Notes under the pieces: generated by a model | What the model saw: the letters and a program-made list of their open reading frames with translations, nothing else | What the model was told of the DNA's origin: nothing | The model's database searches: none | Translations under genes and position numbers: made by a program | In this document: positions 36,944 through 49,826 of the stretch, piece after piece | Layout of the letters: the number at the start of each line of letters is the position of its first letter | Numbering within the stretch: the first letter of the stretch is position 1 | Assembly (NCBI RefSeq): GCF_018687715.1 | Contig: NC_056755.1 | Coordinates: 24,621,001-24,685,000 of the forward strand | DNA from: Carya illinoinensis | Lineage: Eukaryota; Streptophyta; Magnoliopsida; Fagales; Juglandaceae | DNA length: 64,000 nucleotides | Reading direction: 5' to 3'

Positions 36944-38374
36944 ATTCACTCTTAGGTTGATAAAGAACAAGAATAGAAGTCGTAAGGTCCACATATATAA
37001 GCTAAGAAAGAATTAAAAAGGAAATTAACCTGAAAACACGGTTTAGAGATGACTATTGACTTGTGAGTTGATTAATGCCCTCAACTCAAGTTAGAAGCTG
37101 AACCATGGTGAGATGAGAACATGTGGGGCGTGTGGCACTTCTTTGGCTTGAGGGAAACCGTTTGTATGCTGAATGGGGGCTAGAATTGGAAAAGTGATAG
37201 AAAAGATAGGTTTATTCGAGTCAATTCGTTCAGTGCTAGAAATGAGCTGTAACGCTTTAATCATGGACGCATTTGATGAGATTTCCCTTGAGAAAATGGT
37301 GGAAAGGGCGTTGGCTTTGGGCCGATTAGTTGCAATGCACATGGAGGTGCGCGTAGGTGGCGATTGGCTGTGACTTGTCTGTTCCATTGAAATTCCTTTT
37401 GTCAAAATGTGCTGGATCAAGTGTATTCTTCAAATTCACTCTATGAAGGATGAACAACAACAATTAAATTTGTAAGGCTCATTTAGAAAAGTTGAGATAG
37501 AATTAAAAGGGCAATTATGTTCAAAACAAGGTTTTGTGATGACTAATCACTTGTGAGTTGATTAATGCCCTCAACTTTATTCAGAAACCTAACAATGGTG
37601 GAATGAGAACTTTAGGGCCCTGTGGCACATCCTAGGCTCGAGGAAAACCAATGGTTTGGCGTATGTGCGCAAGAATTCATGAAAAGACGGTTTTCCTCGA
37701 GCCAATTCGTCCAACGCCTGAAACGAACCAGGAGTGTTAATGAGGGATGGATGTGATGTGAGATTGCCCTTGAGAAAATGGTTTAAGAGGCTTTGGGCTG
37801 ATTAGTTCCAATGCACATGCAGGTGCACGTACGTGGGATTGTATTCCATCTATTGAAATGTGTTGGATCAATTCTAATCCACTAATTCACACTGTGAATG
37901 ATGAAAAACAACAAAAAAAGTCATAAGGTCCGTATAAAAAAGGCGAGAATGAATTAATAAGAAAATTAAGCTCAAAACATCGTTTAGAGACGACTAATCA
38001 CCTGTAAGTTTGTTAATGCCGTCCACTTAAGTTAAAACCTTCACAATGGCAGGTTGTGGTCATGAAGGACGTGTGACACTTCTTGGGCTCGATGGAAACC
38101 GATGGTGGGGCTTATGTGGGCTGCGATTGGAAGAACGAAAGAAAAGGCGGGTTTGTTCGGGGCCAATTCGTCCATTTATAGAAATGAGCTGGAAGGGTTA
38201 AGGTGGGAGGCATTTCATGAGATTTCACTTGAGAAAATAATATAAAAGGCATGGGTTAGGGGCTGATTAGTTGCAATGCACATGGATGTGCACCAAGGTG
38301 GCGATTGGCGGGGACTTGGGCGTTGGAATGACATTCCTTCAACGGAAATGTCGTGGATCAATTCCAATCCACTA
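36944..38374. repeat. HOR unit U25 (1431 bp), start of the short-form domain
   Basis: A 36944-37433 (U20-like), B 37434-37884 (451), C 37885-38374. C has ACACTGTGAATG, CAACAAAAAAAG, CCGTCCACTT, GTGTGACAC and TTTATAGAAATG, a set seen again in U29, U34 and U37. From here nearly all B monomers are 451 bp. Confidence 0.95.
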
Positions 38375-39805
38375 ATTCACTCTTAGATTGATAAAGAACA
38401 AGAATAGAAGTCGTACGGTCCACATTTATAAGCTAAGAAAGAATTAAAAAGGAAATTAACCTGAAAACGCGGTTTAGAGATGACTATTGACTTGTGAGTT
38501 GATTAATGACCTCAACTCAAGTTAGAAGCTCAACCATGGTGAGATGAGAACATGTGGGGCGTGTGGCACTTCTTTGGCTTGAGGGAAACCGTTTGTATGC
38601 TGACTGGGGGCTACAATTGGAACAGTGATAGAAAAGATAGGTTTATTCGAGTCAATTCGTTCAGTGCTAGAAATGAGCTGTAAGGCTTTAATCATGGACG
38701 TGTTTGATGAGATTTCCCTTGAGAAAATGGTGGAAAGGGCGTTGGCTTTGGGCCGATTAGTTGCAATGCACATGGAGGTGCGCGTAGGTGGCGATTGGCT
38801 GTGACTTGTCTGTTCCATTGACATTCCTTTTGTCGAAATGTGCTGGATCAAGTGTATTCTTCAAATTCACTCTATGAAGGATGAACAACAACAATTAAAT
38901 TTGTAAGGCTCATTTAGAAAAGGTGAGATAGCATTAAAAGGGCAATTATGTTCAGAACAAGGTTTTGTGATGACTAATCACTTGTGAGTTGATTAATGCC
39001 CTCAACTTTATTCAGAAACCTAACAATGGTGGAATGAGAACTTTAGGGCCGTGTGGCACATCCTAGGCTCGAGGAAAACCAATGGTTTCGCGTATGTGCG
39101 CAAGAATTCATGGAAAGACGGTTTTCTTCGAGCCAATTCGTCCAACGCCTGAAACGAACCAGGAGTGTTAATGGGGGATGGATGTGATGTGAGATTGCCC
39201 TTGAGAAAATGGTTTAAGAGGCTTTGGGCTGATTAGTTCCAATGCACATGCAGGTGCACCTACGTGGGATTGTATTCCATCTATTGAAATGTGTTGGATC
39301 AATTCTAATCCACTAATTCACTCTATGAATGATGAAAAACAACAATAAAAGTCATAGGGCCCGTATAAAAAAGGCGAGAATGAATTAATAAGAAAATTAA
39401 GCTCAAAACATCGTTTAGAGACGACTAATCACCTGTAAGTTTGTTAATGCCGTCAACTTAAGTTAAAACCTTCACAATGGCAGGTTGTGGTCATGAAGGA
39501 CGTGTGGCACTTCTTGGGCTCGATGGGAACCGATGGTGGGGCTTATGTGGGCTGCGATTGGAAGAACGAAAGAAAAGGCGGGTTTGTTCGGGGCCAATTC
39601 GTCCATTTATAGAAATGAGCTGGAAGGGTTAAGGTGGGAGGCATTTCATGAGATTTCACTTGAGAAAATAATATAAAAGGCATGGGTTAGGGGCTGATTA
39701 GTTGCAATGCACATGGATGTGCACCAAGGTGGCGATTGGCGGGGACTTGGGCGTTGGAATGACATTCCTTCAACGGAAATGTCATGGATCAATTCCAATC
39801 CACTA
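38375..39805. repeat. HOR unit U26 (1431 bp)
   Basis: A 38375-38864, B 38865-39315, C 39316-39805. A has CATTTATAAGC, AACGCGG, GCTGACTGGG and GACGTGTTTG. B has GTTCAGAAC and AATGGGGGATGG. U38 repeats this set 17182 bp to the right. Confidence 0.95.
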
Positions 39806-41236
39806 ATTCACTCTTAGATTGATAAAGAACAAGAATAGAAGTCGTACGGTCCACATTTATAAGCTAAGAAAGAATTAAAAAGGAAATTAACCTGAAAACG
39901 CGGTTTAGAGATGACTATTGACTTGTGAGTTGATTAATGACCTCAACTCAAGTTAGAAGCTCAACCATGGTGAGATGAGAACATGTGGGGCGTGTGGCAC
40001 TTCTTTGGCTTGAGGGAAACCGTTTGTATGCTGAATGGGGGCTACAATTGGAACAGTGATAGAAAAGATAGGTTTATTCGAGTCAATTCGTTCAGTGCTA
40101 GAAATGAGCTGTAAGGCTTTAATCATGGACGTGTTTGATGAGATTTCCCTTGAGAAAATGGTGGAAAGGGCGTTGGCTTTGGGCGGATTAGTTGCAATGC
40201 ACATGGAGGTGCGCGTAGGTGGCGATTGGCTGTGACTTGTCTGTTCCATTGACATTCCTTTTGTCGAAATGTGCTGGATCAAGTGTATTCTTCAAATTCA
40301 CTCTATGAAGGATGAACAACAACAATTAAATTTGTAAGGCTCATTTAGAAAAGGTGAGATAGCATTAAAAGGGCAATTATGTTCAAAACAAGGTTTTGTG
40401 ATGACTAATCACTTGTGAGTTGATTAATGCCCTCAACTTTATTCAGAAACCTAACAATGGTGGAATGAGAACTTTAGGGCCGTGTGGCACATCCTAGGCT
40501 CGAGGAAAACCAATGGTTTCGCGTATGTGCGCAAGAATTCATGAAAAGACGGTTTTCTTCGAGCCAATTCGTCCAACGCCTGAAACGAACCAGGAGTGTT
40601 AATGAGGGATGGATGTGATGTGAGATTGCCCTTGAGAAAATGGTTTAAGAGGCTTTGGGCTGATTAGTTCCAATGCACATGCAGGTGCACCTACGTGGGA
40701 TTGTATTCCATCGATTGAAATGTGTTGGATCAATTCTAATCCACTAATTCACTCTATGAATGATGAAAAACAACAATAAAAGTCATAGGGTCCGTATAAA
40801 AAAGGCGAGAATGAATTAATAAGAGAATTAAGCTCAAAACATCGTTTAGAGACGACTAATCACCTGTAAGTTTGTTAATGCCGTCAACTTAAGTTAAAAC
40901 CTTCACAATGGCAGGTTGTGGTCATGAAGGACATGTGGCACTTCTTGGGCTCGATGGAAACCGATGGTAGGGCTTATGTGGGCTGCGATTGGAAGAACGA
41001 AAGAAAAGGCGGGTTTGTTCGGGGCCAATTCGACCATTTCTAGTAATGAGCTGGAAGGGTTAAGGTGGGAGGCATTTCATGAGATTTCACATGAGAGAAT
41101 AATGTAAAAGGCATGGGTTAGGGGCTGATTAGTTGCAATGCACATCGATGTGCACCAAGGTGGCGATTGGCGGGGACTTGGGCGTTGGAATGATATTCCT
41201 TCAACGGAAATGTCGTGGATCAATTCCAATCCACTA
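39806..41236. repeat. HOR unit U27 (1431 bp)
   Basis: A 39806-40295, B 40296-40746, C 40747-41236. A is U26-like but reads GCTGAATGG and GGGCGGATTAG. B has lost the GTTCAGAAC change. C has AAGAGAATTAAGC, ACATCGATG and AATTCGACC. Confidence 0.95.
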
Positions 41237-42673
41237 ATTCACTCTTAGATTGATAAAGAACAAGAATAGAAGTCGTAAGGTCCACATATATAAGGTAAGA
41301 AAGAATTAAAAAGGAAATTAACCTGACAACACGGTTTAGAGATGACTATTGACTTGTGAGTTGATTAATGCCCTCAACTCAAGTTAGAAGCTCAACCATG
41401 GTGAGATGAGAACATGTGGGGCATGTGGCACTTCTTTGGCTTGAGGGAAACCGTTTGTATGCTGAATGGGGGCTACACTTGGAAGAGTGATAGAAAAGAT
41501 AGGTTTATTCGAGTCAATTCGTTCAGTGCAAGAAATGAGCTGTAAGGCTTTAATCATGGACGCAATTGATGAGATTTCCCTTGAGAAAATGGTGTAAAGG
41601 GCGTTGGCTTTGGGCCGATTAGTTGCAATGCACATGGAGGTGCGCGTAGGTGGCGATTGGCTGTGACTTGTCTGTTCCATTGACATTCCTTTTGTCGAAA
41701 TGTGTTGGATCAAGTGTATTCTTCAAATTCACTCTATGAAGGATGAACAACAACAATTAAATTTGTAAGGCTCATTTAGAAAAGGTGAGATAGAATTAAA
41801 AGGAAAATTATGTTCAAAACAAGGTTTTGTGATGACTAATCACTTGTGAGTTGATTAATGCCCTCAACTTTATTCAGAAACGTAACAATGGTGGAATGAG
41901 AACTTTAGGGCCGTGTGGCACATCCTAGGCTCGAGGAAAACCAATGGTTTGGCGTATGTGCGCAAGAATTCATGAAAAGACGGGTTTCTTCGAGCCAATT
42001 CGTCCAATGCCTGAAACGAACCAGGAGTGTTAATGAGGGATGGATATGTTGTGAGATTGCCCTTGAGAAAATGGTTTAACAGGCTCGGGCTTTGGGCAGA
42101 TTAGTTCCAATGCACATGCAGGTGCACGTACGTGGGATTGTATTCCATCTATTGAAATGTGTTGGATAAATTCTAATCCACTAATTCACTCTGTGAAAGA
42201 TGAAAAACAACAATAAAAGTCATAAGGTCCGTATAAAAAAGGCGAGAATGAATTAATAAGAAACTTAAGCTCAAAACATCGTTTAGAGACGACTAATCAC
42301 CTGTCAGTTTGTTAATGCCGTCAACTTAAGTTAAAACCTTCACAATGGCAGGTTGTGGTCATGAAGGACATGTGGCACTTCTTGGGCTCGATGGAAACCG
42401 ATGGTAGGGCTTATGTGGGCTGCGATTGGAAGAACGAAAGAAAAGGCGGGTTTGTTCGGGGCCAATTCATCCATTTCTAGTAATGAGCTGGAAGGGTTAA
42501 GCTGGGAGGCATTTCATGAGATTTCACATGAGAAAATAATGTAAAAGGCATGGGTTAGGGGCTGATTAGTTGCAATGCACATGGATGTGCACCAAGGTGG
42601 CGATTGGCAGGGACTTGGGCGTTGGAATGATATTCCTTCAACGGAAATGTCGTGGATCAATTCCAATCCACTA
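41237..42673. repeat. HOR unit U28 (1437 bp), long B inside the short-form domain
   Basis: A 41237-41726, B 41727-42183 (457), C 42184-42673. A has CACTTGGAAGAGTG, GTGCAAGAAATG and CGCAATTGATG. B has GAAACGTAAC, GGATATGTTGTG and GGATAAATTC. C has CCTGTCAG, AAGCTGGG and GGCAGGGAC. U36 carries the same set. Confidence 0.95.
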
Positions 42674-44104
42674 ATTCACTCTTAGATTGATAAAGAACAA
42701 GAATAGAAGTCATAAGGTCCACATATATAAGCTAAGAAAGAATAAAAAAGGAAATTAACCTGAAAACACGATTTAGAGATGACTATTGACTTGTGAGTTG
42801 ATTAATGCCCTCAACTCAAGTTAGAAGCTCAACCATGGTGAGATGAGAACATGTGGGGCGTGTGGCACTTCTTTGGCTTGAGGGAAACCGTTTGTATGCT
42901 GAATGGGGGCTACAATTGGAACAGTGATAGAAAAGATTGGTTTATTCGAGTCAATTCGTTCAGTGCTAGAAATGAGCAGTAAGGCTTTAATCATGGACGC
43001 ATTTGACGAGATTTCCCTTGAGAAAATGGTGTAAAGGGCGTTGGCTTTGGGCCGATTAGTTGCAATGCACATGGAGGTGCGCGTAGGTGGCGATTGGCTG
43101 TGACTTGTCTGTTCCATTGACATTCCTTTTGTCGAAATGTGCTGGATCAAGTGTATTCTTCAAATTCACTCTATGAAGGATGAACAACAACAATTAAATT
43201 TGTAAGGCTCATTTAGAAAAGGTGAGATAGAATTAAAAGGGCAATTATGTTCAAAACAAGGTTTTGTGATGACTAATCACTTGTGAGTTGATTAATGCCC
43301 TCAACTTTATTCAGAAACCTAACAATGGTGGAATGAGAACTTTAGGGCCATGTGGCACATCCTAGGCTCGAGGAAAACCAATGGTTTGGCGTATGTGCGC
43401 AAGAATTCATGAAAAGACGGTTTTCTTCGAGCCAATTCGTCCAACGCCTGAAACGAACCAGGAGTGTTAATGAGGGATGGATGTGATGTGAGATTGCCCT
43501 TGAGAAAATGGTTTAAGAGGCTTTGGGCTGATTAGTTCCAATGCACATGCAGGTGCACGTACGTGGGATTGTATTCCATCTATTGAAATGTGTTGGATCA
43601 ATTCTAATCCACTAATTCACACTGTGAATGATGAAAAACAACAAAAAAAGTCATAAGGTCCGTATAAAAAAGGCGAGAATGAATTAATAAGAAAATTAAG
43701 CTCAAAACATCGTTTAGAGACGACTAATCACCTGTAAGTTTGTTAATGCCGTCCACTTAAGTTAAAACCTTCACAATGGCAGGTTGTGGTCATGAAGGAC
43801 GTGTGACACTTCTTGGGCTCGATGGAAACCGATGGTGGGGCTTATGTGGGCTGCGATTGGAAGAACGAAAGAAAAGGCGGGTTTGTTCGGGGCCAATTCG
43901 TCCATTTATAGAAATGAGCTGGAAGGGTTAAGGTGGGAGGCATTTCATGAGATTTCACTTGAGAAAATAATATAAAAGGCATGGGTTAGGGGCTGATTAG
44001 TTGCAATGCACATGGATGTGCACCAAGGTGGCGATTGGCGGGGACTTGGGCGTTGGAATGACATTCCTTCAACGGAAATGTCGTGGATCAATTCCAATCC
44101 ACTA
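42674..44104. repeat. HOR unit U29 (1431 bp)
   Basis: A 42674-43163, B 43164-43614, C 43615-44104. A has AGTCATAAGG, AATAAAAAAGG, CACGATTTAG, AGATTGGTTT and GAGCAGTAAGG. B has GGGCCATGTGG. U37 is its near copy. Confidence 0.95.
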
Positions 44105-45535
44105 ATTCACTCTTAGATTGATAAAGAACAAGAATAGAAGTCGTACGGTCCACATTTATAAGCTAAGAAAGAATTAAAAAGGAAATTAACCTGAAAACAC
44201 GGTTTAGAGATGACTATTGACTTGTGAGTTGATTAATGACCTCAACTCAAGTTAGAAGCTCAACCATGGTGAGATGAGAACATGTGGGGCGTGTGGCACT
44301 TCTTTGGCTTGAGGGAAACCGTTTGTATGCTGAATGGGGGCTACAATTGGAACAGTGATAGAAAAGATAGGTTTATTCGAGTCAATTCGTTCAGTGCTAG
44401 AAATGAGCTGTAAGGCTTTAATCATGGATGGGTTTGATGAGATTTCCCTTGAGAAAATGGTGGAAAGGGCGTTGGCTTTGGGCCGATTAGTTGCAATGCA
44501 CATGGAGGTGCGCGTAGGTGGCGATTGGCTGTGACTTGTCTGTTCCATTGAAATTCCTTTTGTCAAAATGTCCTGGATCAAGTGTATTCTTCAAATCCAC
44601 TCTATGAAGGATGAACAACAACAATTAAATTTGTAAGGCTCAATTAGAAAAGGTGAGATAGCATTAAAAGGGCAATTATGTTCAAAACAAGGTTTTGTGA
44701 TGACTAATCACTTGTGAGTTGATTAATGCCCTCAACTTTATTCAGAAACCTAACAATGGTGGAATGAGAACTTTAGGGCCGTGTGGCACATCCTAGGCTC
44801 GAGGAAAACCAATGGTTTCGCGTATGTGCGCAAGAATTCATGGAAAGACGGTTTTCTTCGAGCCAATTCGTCCAACGCCTGAAACGAACCAGGAGTGTTA
44901 ATGAGGGATGGATGTGATGTGAGATTGCCCTTGAGAAAATGGTTTAAGAGGCTTTGGGCTGATTAGTTCCAATGCACATGCAGGTGCACCTACGTGGGAT
45001 TGTATTCCATCTATTGAAATGTGTTGGATCAATTCTAATCCACTAATTCACTCTATGAATGATGAAAAACAACAATAAAAGTCATAGGGCCCGTATAAAA
45101 AAGGCGAGAATGAATTAATAAGAAAATTAAGCTCAAAACATCGTTTAGAGACGACTAATCACCTGTAAGTTTGTTAATGCCGTCAACTTAAGTTAAAACC
45201 TTCACAATGGCAGGTTGTGGTCATGAAGGACGTGTGGCACTTCTTGGGCTCGATGGGAACCGATGGTGGGGCTTATGTGGGCTGCGATTGGAAGAACGAA
45301 AGAAAAGGCGGGTTTGTTCGGGGCCATTTCGTCCATTTCTAGTAATGAGTTGGAAGGGATAAGGTGGGAGGCATTTCATGAGATTTCACTTGAGAAAATA
45401 ATATAAAAGGCATGGGTTAGGGGCTGATTAGTTGCAATGCACATGGATGTGCACCAAGGTGGCGATTGGCGGGGACTTGGGCGTTGGAATGAGATTCCTT
45501 CAACGGAAATGTCGTGGATCAATTCCAATACACTA
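44105..45535. repeat. HOR unit U30 (1431 bp)
   Basis: A 44105-44594, B 44595-45045, C 45046-45535. A has ATGGATGGGTTTG and TGTCCTGG. From A's 3' end through B it has CATTGAAATTCC, AAATCCACTC and CTCAATTAG, which continue through U31-U34. C has GGCCATTTCG and GAGATTCC. Confidence 0.95.
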
Positions 45536-46966
45536 ATTCACTCTTAGATTGATAAAGAACAAGAATAGAAGTCGTAAGGTCCACATATATAAGGTAAGAA
45601 AGAATTAAAAAGGAAATTAACCTGACAACACGGTTTAGAGATGACTATTGACTTGTGAGTTGATTAATGCCCTCAACTCAAGTTAGAAGCTCAACCATGG
45701 TGAGATGAGAACATGTGGGGCGTGTGGCACTTCTTTGGCTTGAGGGAAACCGTTTGTATGCTGAATGGGGGCTACAATTGGAACAGTGATAGAAAAGATA
45801 GGTTTATTCGAGTCAATTCGTTCAGTGCTAGAAATGAGCTGTAAGGCTTTAATCATGGACGCATTTGATGAGATTTCCCTTGAGAAAATGGTGGAAAGGG
45901 CGTTGGCTTTGGGCCGATTAGTTGCAATGCACATGGAGGTGCGCGTAGGTGGCGATTGGCTGTGACTTGTCTGTTCCATTGAAATTCCTTTTGTCAAAAT
46001 GTGCTGGATCAAGTGTATTCTTCAAATCCACTCTATGAAGGATGAACAACAACAATTAAATTTGTAAGGCTCAATTAGAAAAGGTGAGATAGCATTAAAA
46101 GGGCAATTATGTTCAAAACAAGGTTTTGTGATGACTAATCACTTGTGAGTTGATTAATGCCCTCAACTTTATTCAGAAACCTAACAATAGTGGAATGAGA
46201 ACTTTAGGGCCGTGTGGCACATCCTAGGCACGAGGAAAACCAATGGTTTGGCGTATGTGCGCAAGAATTCATGAAAATACGGTTTTCTTCGAGCCAATTC
46301 GTCCAACGCCTGAAACGAACCAGGAGTGTTAATGAGGGATGGATGTGATGTGAGATTGCCCTTGAGAAAATGGTTTAAGAGGCTTTGGGCTGATTAGTTC
46401 CAATGCACATGCAGGTGCACCTACGTGGGATTGTATTCCATCTATTGAAATGTGTTGGATCAATTCTAATCCACTAATTCACTCTATGAATGATGAAAAA
46501 CAACAATAAAAGTCATAGGGCCCGTATAAAAAAGGCGAGAATGAATTAATAAGAAAATTAAGCTCAAAACATCGTTTAGAGACGACTAATCACCTGTAAG
46601 TTTGTTAATGCCGGCAACTTAAGTTAAAACCTTCACAATGGCAGGTTGTGGTCATGAAGGACGTGTGGCACTTCTTGGGCTCGATGGGAACCGATGGTGG
46701 GGCTTATGTGGGCTGCGATTGGAAGAACGAAAGAAAAGGCGGGTTTGTTCGGGGCCATTTCGTCCATTTCTAGTAATGAGTTGGAAGGGATAAGGTGGGA
46801 GGCATTTCATGAGATTTCACTTGAGAAAATAATATAAAAGGCATGGGTTAGGGGCTGATTAGTTGCAATGCACATGGATGTGCACCAAGGTGGCGATTGG
46901 CGGGGACTTGGGCGTTGGAATGAGATTCCTTCAACGGAAATGTCGTGGATCAATTCCAATACACTA
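45536..46966. repeat. HOR unit U31 (1431 bp)
   Basis: A 45536-46025, B 46026-46476, C 46477-46966. B has CAATAGTGGAATG and GGCACGAGG; C has CCGGCAACTT. B and C look identical to those of U32. Confidence 0.95.
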
Positions 46967-48396
46967 ATTCACTCTTAGATTGATAAAGAACAAGAATAGA
47001 AGTCGTAAGGTCCACATATATAAGGTAAGAAAGAATTAAAAAGGAAATTAACCTGACAACACGGTTTAGAGATGACTATTGACTTGTGAGTTGATTAATG
47101 CCCTCAACTCAAGTTAGAAGCTCAACCATGGTGAGATGAGAACATGTGGGGCGTGTGGCACTTTTTTGGCTTGAGGGAAACCGTTTGTATGCTGATGGGG
47201 GCTACAATTGGAACAGTGATAGAAAAGATAGGTTTATTCGAGTCAATTCGTTCAGTGCTAGAAATGAGCTGTAAGGCTTTAATCATGGACGCATTTGATG
47301 AGATTTCCCTTGAGAAAATGGTGGAAAGGGCGTTGGCTTTGGGCCGATTAGTTGCAATGCACATGGAGGTGCGCGTAGGTGGCGATTGGCTGTGACTTGT
47401 CTGTTCCATTGAAATTCCTTTTGTCAAAATGTGCTGGATCAAGTGTATTCTTCAAATCCACTCTATGAAGGATGAACAACAACAATTAAATTTGTAAGGC
47501 TCAATTAGAAAAGGTGAGATAGCATTAAAAGGGCAATTATGTTCAAAACAAGGTTTTGTGATGACTAATCACTTGTGAGTTGATTAATGCCCTCAACTTT
47601 ATTCAGAAACCTAACAATAGTGGAATGAGAACTTTAGGGCCGTGTGGCACATCCTAGGCACGAGGAAAACCAATGGTTTGGCGTATGTGCGCAAGAATTC
47701 ATGAAAATACGGTTTTCTTCGAGCCAATTCGTCCAACGCCTGAAACGAACCAGGAGTGTTAATGAGGGATGGATGTGATGTGAGATTGCCCTTGAGAAAA
47801 TGGTTTAAGAGGCTTTGGGCTGATTAGTTCCAATGCACATGCAGGTGCACCTACGTGGGATTGTATTCCATCTATTGAAATGTGTTGGATCAATTCTAAT
47901 CCACTAATTCACTCTATGAATGATGAAAAACAACAATAAAAGTCATAGGGCCCGTATAAAAAAGGCGAGAATGAATTAATAAGAAAATTAAGCTCAAAAC
48001 ATCGTTTAGAGACGACTAATCACCTGTAAGTTTGTTAATGCCGGCAACTTAAGTTAAAACCTTCACAATGGCAGGTTGTGGTCATGAAGGACGTGTGGCA
48101 CTTCTTGGGCTCGATGGGAACCGATGGTGGGGCTTATGTGGGCTGCGATTGGAAGAACGAAAGAAAAGGCGGGTTTGTTCGGGGCCATTTCGTCCATTTC
48201 TAGTAATGAGTTGGAAGGGATAAGGTGGGAGGCATTTCATGAGATTTCACTTGAGAAAATAATATAAAAGGCATGGGTTAGGGGCTGATTAGTTGCAATG
48301 CACATGGATGTGCACCAAGGTGGCGATTGGCGGGGACTTGGGCGTTGGAATGAGATTCCTTCAACGGAAATGTCGTGGATCAATTCCAATACACTA
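46967..48396. repeat. HOR unit U32 (1430 bp)
   Basis: A 46967-47455 (489, one A lost in GCTGATGGGGGC; also CACTTTTTTGGC), B 47456-47906, C 47907-48396. The A lesions are shared with U33, and the B and C lesions with U31. Confidence 0.95.
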
Positions 48397-49826
48397 ATTC
48401 ACTCTTAGATTGATAAAGAACAAGAATAGAAGTCGTAAGGTCCACATATATAAGGTAAGAAAGAATTAAAAAGGAAATTAACCTGACAACACGGTTTAGA
48501 GATGACTATTGACTTGTGAGTTGATTAATGCCCTCAACTCAAGTTAGAAGCTCAACCATGGTGAGATGAGAACATGTGGGGCGTGTGGCACTTTTTTGGC
48601 TTGAGGGAAACCGTTTGTATGCTGATGGGGGCTACAATTGGAACAGTGATAGAAAAGATAGGTTTATTCGAGTCAATTCGTTCAGTGCTAGAAATGAGCT
48701 GTAAGGCTTTAATCATGGACGCATTTGATGAGATTTCCCTTGAGAAAATGGTGGAAAGGGCGTTGGCTTTGGGCCGATTAGTTGCAATGCACATGGAGGT
48801 GCGCGTAGGTGGCGATTGGCTGTGACTTGTCTGTTCCATTGAAATTCCTTTTGTCAAAATGTGCTGGATCAAGTGTATTCTTCAAATCCACTCTATGAAG
48901 GATGAACAACAACAATTAAATTTGTAAGGCTCAATTAGAAAAGGTGAGATAGCATTAAAAGGGCAATTATGTTCAAAACAAGGTTTTGTGATGACTAATC
49001 ACTTGTGAGTTGATTAATGCCCTCAACTTTATTCAGAAACCTAACAATAGAGGAATGAGAACTTTAGGGCCGTGTGGCACATCCTAGGCTCGAGGAAAAC
49101 CAATGGTTTGGCGTATGTGCGCAAGAATTCATCAAAATACGGTTTTCTTCGAGCCAATTCGTCCAACGCCTGAAACGAACCAGGAGTGTTAATGAGGGAT
49201 GGATGTGATGTGAGATTGCCCTTGAGAAAATGGTTTAAGAGGCTTTGGGCTGATTAGTTCCAATGCACATGCAGGTGCACGTACGTGGGATTGTATTCCA
49301 TCTATTGAAATGTGTTGGATCAATTCTAATCCACTAATTCACACTGTGAATGATGAAAAACAACAAAAAAAGTCATAAGGTCCGTATAAAAAAGACGAGA
49401 ATGAATTAATAAGAAAATTAAGCTCAAAACATCGTTTAGAGACGACTAATCACCTGTAAGTTTGTTAATGCCGTCAACTTAAGTTAAAACCTTCACAATG
49501 GCAGGTTGTGGTCATGAAGGACGTGTGGCACTTCTTGGGCTCGATGGGAACCGATGGTGGGGCTTATGTGGGCTGCGATTGGAAGAACGAAAGAAAAGGC
49601 GGGTTTGTTCGGGGCCATTTCGTCCATTTCTAGTAATGAGTTGGAAGGGATAAGGTGGGAGGCATTTCATGAGATTTCACTTGAGAAAATAATATAAAAG
49701 GCATGGGTTAGGGGCTGATTAGTTGCAATGCACATGGATGTGCACCAAGGTGGCGATTGGCGGGGACTTGGGCGTTGGAATGAGATTCCTTCAACGGAAA
49801 TGTCGTGGATCAATTCCAATACACTA
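48397..49826. repeat. HOR unit U33 (1430 bp), hybrid C monomer
   Basis: A 48397-48885 (489), B 48886-49336, C 49337-49826. B has CAATAGAGGAATG and ATTCATCAAAATACG. C starts like U25/U29 C (ACACTGTGAATG, CAACAAAAAAAG) but ends like U30-U32 C (GGCCATTTCG, GAGATTCC, AATACACTA). Confidence 0.95.
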
